Below are positions 1 through 3,747 of a stretch of 5,458 bases of DNA, in pieces (position 1 is the stretch's first letter; each line of letters opens with the position of its first letter). Made by a program: the position numbers and the translations under genes. The notes beneath the pieces are model-generated. The model did no database searches. It worked only from the letters and a program-made list of their open reading frames with translations, and was not told where the DNA came from. This DNA is from Treponema sp. (GTDB taxonomy: Bacteria > Spirochaetota > Spirochaetia > Treponematales > Breznakiellaceae), in the NCBI GenBank assembly GCA_031289935.1, contig JAITON010000099.1:1-5458 (forward strand). Reading direction: 5' to 3'.

Positions 1-14
1 TGCCGGATTGCGGC

Positions 15-54
15 GCAGTTTGCTGGCAATCCGGTAGGATTGCACGCAAACTGC
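15..54. repeat. 40-bp nested palindrome
   Basis: GCAGTTTGC (15-23) pairs perfectly with GCAAACTGC (46-54), and GCAATCC (26-32) with GGATTGC (37-43), around the loop GGTA. A 2x2 mismatch (tg/ac) separates the two stems. As RNA or cruciform DNA this is a 16-bp interrupted hairpin. No T-tract follows on either strand, so it does not look like an intrinsic terminator. Confidence 0.85.
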
Positions 55-56
55 AC

Positions 57-130
57 GATTGGGACATTCTGGACTGCGCTTGCAATCCTAACGGATTGCA
101 CTGGACTATTGGGAGATTCTGGTCTGCGCT
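57..130. repeat. 24-bp direct repeat with 50-bp period (57-80 and 107-130)
   Basis: The two copies match at 21 of 24 positions and share the core ATTCTGG plus the ending TGCGCT. A third, more diverged copy lies on the opposite strand at 5383-5406. On the outward strand the constant part reads CCAGAATNTCCC, with N being C, G or T in the three copies. In the left cluster the copies flank the palindrome at 81-100, giving a module-hairpin-module layout. Confidence 0.8.
81..100. repeat. Perfect palindrome, 8-bp stem, 4-nt loop
   Basis: TGCAATCC-TAAC-GGATTGCA is a perfect 8-4-8 inverted repeat. On the minus strand its loop reads GTTA. It has the same stem as the palindrome at 5413-5432 (loop GATA) and the inner stem of 15-54 (loop GGTA), so the stem is conserved while one loop base varies (GNTA). 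Confidence 0.85.
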
Positions 131-155
131 ATCCAGCGCAGGCCGGATGGCGGCC
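124..155. repeat. Two adjacent hairpins
   Basis: CTGCGCT-ATCC-AGCGCAG (124-141) is a perfect 7-4-7 inverted repeat. It abuts GGCCG-GATGG-CGGCC (141-155), a perfect 5-5-5 inverted repeat. They are the first structures an outward minus-strand transcript would meet after its promoter. Neither is followed by a T-run, so they would form structured RNA rather than an intrinsic terminator. Confidence 0.7.
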
Positions 156-187
156 CTGTTTTCTCGCGTTATCATCATAACGAAGTA

Positions 188-216
188 ACTGTACACCATC
201 ACCAGCGAAATGTCAA
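188..216 (-). promoter_or_regulatory. Outward sigma70-type promoter, left side
   Basis: On the minus strand a perfect -35 TTGACA (216-211) is followed by a 17-nt spacer and TACAGT (193-188), which matches the -10 consensus at four of six positions. An A/T-rich stretch just upstream (about 228-246) could act as an UP element. Predicted transcription starts near 181-182 and runs into the left repeat cluster. It sits directly behind the nudC operon terminator, so it should start a separate transcript. Confidence 0.6.
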
Positions 217-246
217 GCGCTTTGCGGGAAAAATATCAAAATTCCG
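211..246 (-). repeat. 36-bp promoter-upstream box, left copy of an inverted pair
   Basis: Read on the minus strand from 246 to 211, this box begins CGGAATTTTGATATTTTT and ends in CTTGACA. It aligns with 5196-5230 on the plus strand with one gap and four mismatches by hand (about 31 of 36 positions). The two copies are inverted and face away from the six-gene block. Conservation stops just after the -35 hexamer, because the spacers differ. This suggests a shared promoter module, or the end of a repeated element. Confidence 0.8.
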
Positions 247-284
247 AAAAAAAAGGCGCGGGCATATATGCCGCAATCGGCGCC
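247..284 (-). terminator. Rho-independent terminator of the nudC operon
   Basis: Just after the nudC stop (TAA, 290-288) the minus strand can form GGCATATATGCC (palindrome, TATA loop), enclosed by GGCGC (284-280) pairing with GCGCC (259-255). An uninterrupted T8 follows (the A-run at 247-254 on the plus strand). A G+C-rich hairpin plus T-tract a few nucleotides after a stop is the classic intrinsic form. The A/T-rich box of the next promoter begins immediately after it. Confidence 0.8.
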
Positions 285-287
285 CCC

Positions 288-1061
288 TTAGAGCGTCCCT
301 TCCTGCCAGAGATTGATGAGGCGGCGGCTGATGGTTCCCGGGCTGGGGATTTGAGGCAGGTTTTCGCGGCGGTACCAATGGGCGTCCTCGATCTCCATAC
401 CGTCGGGGTGGATTTCGCCCGAGGCCCAGGCTGCGGTAAAGCCGGCCATCAGAGAATTGGGGAAGGGCCAGCTCTGGGAGACCTGGTAGCGGATATCCTC
501 CACCTCGATGCCCAGCTCTTCCCGGACTTCCCGGTGCAGCGTGGCCTCCAGACTTTCTCCGGCCTCGTTAAAACCGGCGATAAGACTGTAGATTCCGGGG
601 CTGAACTTCCGGTTATGAGCCAGGAGTATCGAGTCCCGGCCCCGGGTGATGAGGACGATAATCGCCGGGGATATCCGGGGGTACTCTATGCGGCCGCAGC
701 GGGGGCAGAGCCGGGCAACTTCCGCCGGGGAGTCTCCGTTGGGAGCGCCGCAGGAGCCGCAGAATCGCGATTCCCCCCGCCATTGCAGGAGATGATAGCT
801 GCGGAGGAGCCGGTCCTCGCCTCCCCCGCTCCGGCTCAGGACGGTGCGGACCGGGAGGGCCTTCCAGCCCGGAGGGAGGGCTTGGGAAGCTTCCAGGAGA
901 CAGGCCCCCATGAACCATTCAGGGTGGGCGGGACCCAAAGCGTTCAGGGCGAGATCCTGGGGGACGCCGGCGAGGCAATCTTCTTCGCTCATGGAAGGGG
1001 GAATCAGGAGGCTATCCCCCTTAAACAGGTAGACCCTGGCGGGCAATAGAGCTTCTTTCAT
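288..1061 (-). CDS. nudC: NADH pyrophosphatase / NAD-decapping Nudix hydrolase
   Basis: This 257-residue protein, the same length I recall for E. coli NudC, splits NAD(H) into NMN(H) and AMP; in E. coli the enzyme also removes NAD caps from RNA 5' ends. What the sequence shows: a zinc ribbon with C101-x2-C104 and C119-x2-C122; a complete Nudix box from G163 to I185 (G-x5-E169-x7-R177-E-V-x-E181-E182-x-G184); and, downstream, SQSWPFPNS (195-203), which matches the family signature SQPWPFPxS except for one P-to-S change. The residues before the zinc ribbon fit the usual variable N-terminal domain. A TTG at 1079 would add six residues, but ATG at 1061 follows GGAGG by 4 nt and gives the family length. 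It is last in the coaE operon, 18 nt after thrH, with a terminator right after the stop. It is probably cytoplasmic. Confidence 0.95.
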   Translation of the reverse strand: MKEALLPARVYLFKGDSLLIPPSMSEEDCLAGVPQDLALNALGPAHPEWFMGACLLEASQALPPGWKALPVRTVLSRSGGGEDRLLRSYHLLQWRGESRFCGSCGAPNGDSPAEVARLCPRCGRIEYPRISPAIIVLITRGRDSILLAHNRKFSPGIYSLIAGFNEAGESLEATLHREVREELGIEVEDIRYQVSQSWPFPNSLMAGFTAAWASGEIHPDGMEIEDAHWYRRENLPQIPSPGTISRRLINLWQEGTL

Positions 1062-1065
1062 GGGG

Positions 1066-1070
1066 CCTCC
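1066..1070 (-). promoter_or_regulatory. Ribosome binding site deciding the nudC start
   Basis: GGAGG on the minus strand ends 4 nt before ATG 1061-1059. It lies downstream of the alternative TTG at 1079, so it supports the shorter 257-residue form. Confidence 0.6.
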
Positions 1071-1079
1071 ATTAATCAA

Positions 1080-1688
1080 TCAGCGCTTCCCCAGGAAATC
1101 GTCTATCCGGGCCAGCAGATCGCTGTAGGTATCCACACAGGGAATCTGGGCGTAGTCCCGGCGGATGATATCGGGGGCGCGGAAGAGGCAGCCAGCATCG
1201 GCCTGGGCGATCATCTTAAGATCATTGAAAGAGTCCCCGGCAGCAAAGACTTCTATATTGATGGACCTGAAGGCCGCCACCGCGTGCATCTTGCCCTCCT
1301 CTTGCCGGAGCTTGTAGCCGCTGATTCTGCCGCTACTATCGGCAATCAGGCTGTTGCAGAAGAGGACCGGCCAGCCCAGCTTTTGCATCAGAGGCCGGGC
1401 GAATTGTTCAAAGGTGTCCGAAAGAATGATGAGCTGGGCGCGCTTCCGGAGCGAGGCCGTAAAGGCCAGGGCTCCATCCAGGGGCTCCACGGCGCCGATA
1501 ACCCGCTGGATGTCGGGGAGCTTTAGTCCGTGCTTGTCCAGCAGGGCGAGCCGATAAGCCATGAGCTTGTCGTAATCGGGCTCGTCCCGGGTAGTCCGGC
1601 GGAATTCGGGAATCCCCCTGGCGTCCGCCAGGGCTATCCAGATTTCGGGGACCAGAACGCCTTCAAGATCAAGACAGACGAGCTTCAC
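1080..1688 (-). CDS. thrH: Phosphoserine phosphatase / homoserine phosphotransferase (ThrH-type HAD)
   Basis: This 202-residue HAD-superfamily enzyme closely resembles Pseudomonas ThrH as I recall it (about 205 residues). ThrH dephosphorylates phosphoserine, the last step of serine synthesis, and can pass the phosphate to homoserine. Visible motifs are motif I at 7-11 (D7-L-E9-G-V, with the ThrH-type E in place of the usual D), followed by LVPEIW; SDTF at 90-93 (motif II); KLRQEEGK at 126-133 with a likely motif III lysine; and GDSFND at 151-156 (motif IV acidic residues). The region around 32-56 (TTRDEPDYD through LDKHGLKL) is also ThrH-like. The start is GTG at 1688. It overlaps the upstream SPOR gene's stop by 4 bp (GTGA) and lacks a clear Shine-Dalgarno, so translational coupling is likely. 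nudC follows in the same operon. Which of the two activities dominates in the cell cannot be read from sequence. Confidence 0.9.
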   Translation of the reverse strand: MKLVCLDLEGVLVPEIWIALADARGIPEFRRTTRDEPDYDKLMAYRLALLDKHGLKLPDIQRVIGAVEPLDGALAFTASLRKRAQLIILSDTFEQFARPLMQKLGWPVLFCNSLIADSSGRISGYKLRQEEGKMHAVAAFRSINIEVFAAGDSFNDLKMIAQADAGCLFRAPDIIRRDYAQIPCVDTYSDLLARIDDFLGKR

Positions 1689-2527
1689 GGCTGCGTAGAT
1701 GTGGTCAGGGCCGCCGCCTGTACCTGATTCTGCCAGACCTGGCTGTTTTCAAAGCCCTCGATGGTCTTAATCAGGGCCAGCCAGTAGTTCGCTTCGTTGG
1801 AGGAGGTGTAGGGACCCACCCGGACCCGGTACCAGAATACACCGTCCACTACCCGGTTTTCTATCACCGAGCTGATTCCCTTGGATGTCAGGGTTTCCCG
1901 GGCCTGGTCGGCCCAAAGTTTATTGCTGAATGAACCGGTTTGTACCCAATAGGCCGTGTAGGTCTGGGGGGCGGCCGGGGCAGCGGGTTTCGGCGCCGGT
2001 TGGACGGCGGCGGCCGGAGTAGAGACCGGTGCGGGGGAGGAAGCGCCGCCGGATGATGTACCGCTTGCAGCCGGGGGCTCCGGCGAAGCCGGAGTATCGC
2101 TGCTCTTTGCCGCCGGGCTGCCGGAAGCCGTTAGAGTTGCCGGTTTGGGCACGGTGATCACCACCGGGGAGGTAGCAGCCGCGCCGCCCGAGATATGGAA
2201 CTCACTTCCAGCCGGGGCGCCTTCGGCAGCCGTTCCTGCGGTCGCTGAAACGGCCGGGGGCGTTTGCAGGCTCTGGAGATCGCCGCCGTTTCGTACCATG
2301 TCTGCGGGATCTACCACGGCCGGGCTTCCTGTCGACGGAACGGTTGTCAGAGGCGCGGAGCCCGTGCCGGTCTGGCCCGGCAGGACCGGCTGGGTCGATG
2401 CCAGGGGCGTACCCGTTCCCTGGGGTCCTGTCCAGGTGGGGGACAAGATCAAAATAGCGGCGCCGATCACGATGGTCAAAAACACGCCCACCGAAATCGC
2501 CACAAATAGAAGCTTCTTCTTTTCCAT
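1685..2527 (-). CDS. SPOR-domain single-pass membrane protein
   Basis: This 280-residue protein has a short basic N-terminus (MEKKK), one hydrophobic helix (about 6-29), a long Pro/Ala/Ser/Thr/Gly-rich linker (30-187) and a C-terminal SPOR domain (about 190-268: YWVQTGSF, then FWYRVRVGPY at 231-240). SPOR domains bind peptidoglycan stripped of stem peptides, typically at division sites. The layout implies a cytoplasmic N-terminus, an inner-membrane anchor and a SPOR domain outside the membrane, as in FtsN or DedD, although those names are not justified here. I chose ATG 2527, 36 nt after the coaE stop, over an upstream TTG at 2545. It gives a normal N-terminus with GGATGG about 9 nt upstream as a modest ribosome binding site. 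Its stop overlaps the thrH start. The low-complexity linker should evolve fast and explains the long open frames on the other strand here. Confidence 0.88.
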   Translation of the reverse strand: MEKKKLLFVAISVGVFLTIVIGAAILILSPTWTGPQGTGTPLASTQPVLPGQTGTGSAPLTTVPSTGSPAVVDPADMVRNGGDLQSLQTPPAVSATAGTAAEGAPAGSEFHISGGAAATSPVVITVPKPATLTASGSPAAKSSDTPASPEPPAASGTSSGGASSPAPVSTPAAAVQPAPKPAAPAAPQTYTAYWVQTGSFSNKLWADQARETLTSKGISSVIENRVVDGVFWYRVRVGPYTSSNEANYWLALIKTIEGFENSQVWQNQVQAAALTTSTQP

Positions 2528-2563
2528 ACTGATGTACCATCCCAATTTGTACGGATATTGCCT

Positions 2564-3157
2564 TCAAAGCCCGAGCCGGGAAAGGATCGCCCCAAGCTGA
2601 CGCTCAAGACACCGCCCGGAATACCCGCCGTTGTATACCCTGTAAGTATCGGCGTTCTTTCGCAAATATTGAACGGTAAAATTCCGCTGGCTCCAAACCC
2701 GCTTAAAGATTTCCCCCCAGGGAAGTTTATCCCGCCGCCGGGCCCGTATCAATCTAACCGGCAGAGGCGCTTGTACGATAATGAGGGCGTCCAGGACCGT
2801 AAAGGCCGGGGACCGGTGCAGCAGGGCGGCGTTGATCACACAGGAGCGTCCCTGGGAACGCTGCCCGGCGATCCACTCATCGATCAGACGGTTGGCCCGG
2901 GGGTGGACGATAGCTTCCAGAGCCGCGAGTTCCCCAGGCTGAGCGAAGACCCGCTGCCCCAGACGCCGGCGGTCCACCGCGCCACCGGGCCCCAGGACCT
3001 CCCGGCCGAAGCGGGCCAGGATAAGGTCCCGCTCAAGCTCGATGGCCCGGTGGCCCAGCTTGTCCACGTCCAGCGCCGGGAGCCCCCGGGCCTCCAGCAG
3101 CCGGGCCGCATAGTTTTTCCCCGCGCAGTAGGTCCCTGTTAAGCCGATAATCATCAT
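2564..3157 (-). CDS. coaE: Dephospho-CoA kinase
   Basis: This kinase phosphorylates the 3'-hydroxyl of dephospho-CoA with ATP, the last step of coenzyme A synthesis, in the cytoplasm. It has 197 residues, close to the usual 200. Motifs in order are IIGLTG then the P-loop G8-T-Y-C-A-G-K14-N15; DVDKLGH at 30-36 (family DADxxxH); IVHP at 83-86; NAALLHR at 109-115 where most members have a PLLFE-like strand; a basic lid region RARRRDK (138-144); and ADTYRVYNGG (169-178), the usual AD-(x)-I-x-N-x-G motif. The P-loop ends in GKN instead of GKS/T, and the acidic residue expected after PLLF is missing. I associate both with a treponemal subtype, from memory. Two ATGs compete: 3157, or 3154, which gives GGGAG a better 6-nt spacing and begins MIIGLTG. 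It is first gene of the leftward operon. Confidence 0.92.
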   Translation of the reverse strand: MMIIGLTGTYCAGKNYAARLLEARGLPALDVDKLGHRAIELERDLILARFGREVLGPGGAVDRRRLGQRVFAQPGELAALEAIVHPRANRLIDEWIAGQRSQGRSCVINAALLHRSPAFTVLDALIIVQAPLPVRLIRARRRDKLPWGEIFKRVWSQRNFTVQYLRKNADTYRVYNGGYSGRCLERQLGAILSRLGL

Positions 3158-3181
3158 CCTCTCCCTTTACAAATCCCGCCG

Positions 3182-3211
3182 TTGAATGCATACTGGCCTT
3201 TGTTCTAATAC
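3182..3211 (+). promoter_or_regulatory. Candidate promoter for the DsbA-like/sfsA operon
   Basis: TTGAAT (3182-3187) and TAATAC (3206-3211) are separated by 18 nt, a reasonable sigma70 match. Transcription would start near 3218, inside a 9-bp tandem repeat and about 20 nt before the start codon. Confidence 0.4.
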
Positions 3212-3228
3212 TATTATCGCTATTATCG
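3211..3228 (+). repeat. 9-bp perfect tandem repeat CTATTATCG x2 at the operon's 5' end
   Basis: Two exact head-to-tail copies of CTATTATCG run into the ribosome binding site. The repeat lies between the candidate -10 and the Shine-Dalgarno of the DsbA-like gene. It may be an operator, a slippage-prone spacer, or chance. Confidence 0.6.
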
Positions 3229-3232
3229 GAGG
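3228..3232 (+). promoter_or_regulatory. Ribosome binding site of the DsbA-like gene
   Basis: GGAGG sits 5 nt before ATG 3238, a near-ideal arrangement. It favours this start over a second ATG at codon 4. Confidence 0.8.
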
Positions 3233-3237
3233 ATTCT

Positions 3238-3747
3238 ATGGCGCTCATGCAGGTGTTTTACGATTACGAATGCCCCTTCTGTAAACGGGGCTATGAGGAC
3301 CTGATCGCCCTCATTGGTGTAAAGGGCGAGAAACGGCCCGGTCTGGAGATTGAGTGGCGGCCCGTCGAAAGCCATCCCCGGCCCGAGAATCATCCGCCCC
3401 ACACGGACCTGGCCGGCCAGGCCTACTACATCGCCCGGGAGCTGGGGGTGGACATGCCAAAGTTTCACGCGGCCATGTTTCAGGCTGTGGCGGTGGAGCG
3501 GCGCAACGTAGAGCAGCCCGAGGTACTCTGCGAGATTCTCCAGGGCATCCTAGACAAGGAACAATTCCGGGCCGTCCTGGCATCGGGCAAGTACGCCAAG
3601 CAGGTTGATGAAAACAACGATCTGGCTTACGAAGGAAGCGGCGTCTGGTTTGTCCCGGCCTTTCGAATGGACGGCAAAAAGCTGGATGCGAAAGGCGGCG
3701 TTGGAGTAAGCCGGCAGGAGCTTGAGCGCTTCCTCACCGGGGAATGA
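3238..3747 (+). CDS. DsbA/FrnE-like thioredoxin-fold oxidoreductase (cytoplasmic)
   Basis: This 169-residue protein has the DsbA-family thioredoxin fold with an inserted helical region. The redox motif C12-P-F-C15 follows the first strand in QVFYDYECPFC; the middle (about 57-130) is the helical insert; and WFVPAF (137-142) carries the cis-proline P140 next to the active site. There is no signal peptide, so it should act in the cytoplasm, as FrnE-like or 2-hydroxychromene-2-carboxylate-isomerase-like members do. With two active-site cysteines, thiol-disulfide chemistry is more likely than isomerase activity. It is short for the family (many members exceed 200 residues). The partner protein is unknown. 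Its TGA overlaps the sfsA start by 4 bp (ATGA), so the two are co-transcribed and probably translationally coupled. The substrate assignment is inference. Confidence 0.82.
   Translation: MALMQVFYDYECPFCKRGYEDLIALIGVKGEKRPGLEIEWRPVESHPRPENHPPHTDLAGQAYYIARELGVDMPKFHAAMFQAVAVERRNVEQPEVLCEILQGILDKEQFRAVLASGKYAKQVDENNDLAYEGSGVWFVPAFRMDGKKLDAKGGVGVSRQELERFLTGE

Larger units (their letters stand above)
1..156 (-). repeat. Left palindromic repeat cluster (runs off the window)
   Basis: This stretch holds no recognisable gene family. It is almost entirely short perfect palindromes and direct repeats: hairpins at 15-54, 81-100, 124-141 and 141-155, and a 24-bp module repeated at 57-80 and 107-130. Related pieces (GCAATCCGGCA, CCAGAATNTCCC, TGCAATCC-loop-GGATTGCA, GCAAACTGC) recur at the right end of the window in the opposite orientation but in a different order. 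The family therefore appears modular and shuffled rather than one fixed element. It lies just downstream of an outward-facing promoter on the minus strand. It could be a REP/MITE-like repeat family, a structured RNA, or a low-complexity coding repeat. Confidence 0.75.
1..178 (-). other. Open reading frame through the left repeats, possibly a leaderless small protein (partial)
   Basis: On the minus strand two consecutive ATG codons (178-176 and 175-173) open a frame of 59 full codons that has no stop before the window edge. The start lies only 9 nt after the predicted -10 box and there is no Shine-Dalgarno sequence, so a message would be leaderless or nearly so. Part of the peptide, SADQNLPIVQCNPLGLQA, matches the frame at the right end of the window (SAGQNFPIAQCNPIGLHA) when both are read from their outward ATG. 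Against coding, the internal DNA repeat has a 50-bp period, so its second copy is read in a different frame. No family is recognised and no function is proposed. Confidence 0.2.
3158..3237. other. Divergent intergenic region between coaE and the DsbA-like gene
   Basis: These 80 bp must hold the promoters for both divergent units unless one promoter lies inside a gene. A rightward promoter candidate is listed separately. For the leftward unit I see A/T-rich GATAAT-like hexamers on the minus strand (within 3211-3228) but no convincing -35 at proper spacing, so none is called. GTAAAGGGAGAGG precedes the coaE start as its ribosome binding site. No riboswitch fold was recognised. Confidence 0.6.

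Noticed and set aside
1..156. CRISPR array
   Set aside because: The repeats are short, diverged and not regularly spaced with unique spacers, and no cas gene is present.
210..1049. 279-codon open frame on the plus strand across nudC
   Set aside because: It is antisense to nudC, which has full Nudix and zinc-ribbon motifs. The composition (Gly/Pro/Arg-rich) and lack of any motif fit a shadow frame.
1062..1079. TTG start for nudC at 1079, and likewise TTG at 2545 for the SPOR gene
   Set aside because: For both genes an ATG six codons downstream has a ribosome site at workable distance and gives the expected N-terminus.
2145..2600. Several long frames opposite the SPOR-domain gene, such as 2145-2600 plus and 2202-2567 minus
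   Set aside because: They lie over the low-complexity Pro/Ala/Ser linker and the gene's N-terminal region, and show no domain or ribosome site.
3158..3237. Riboswitch or leader RNA for coaE
   Set aside because: The leader is too short and no conserved riboswitch motif or attenuator hairpin was seen.
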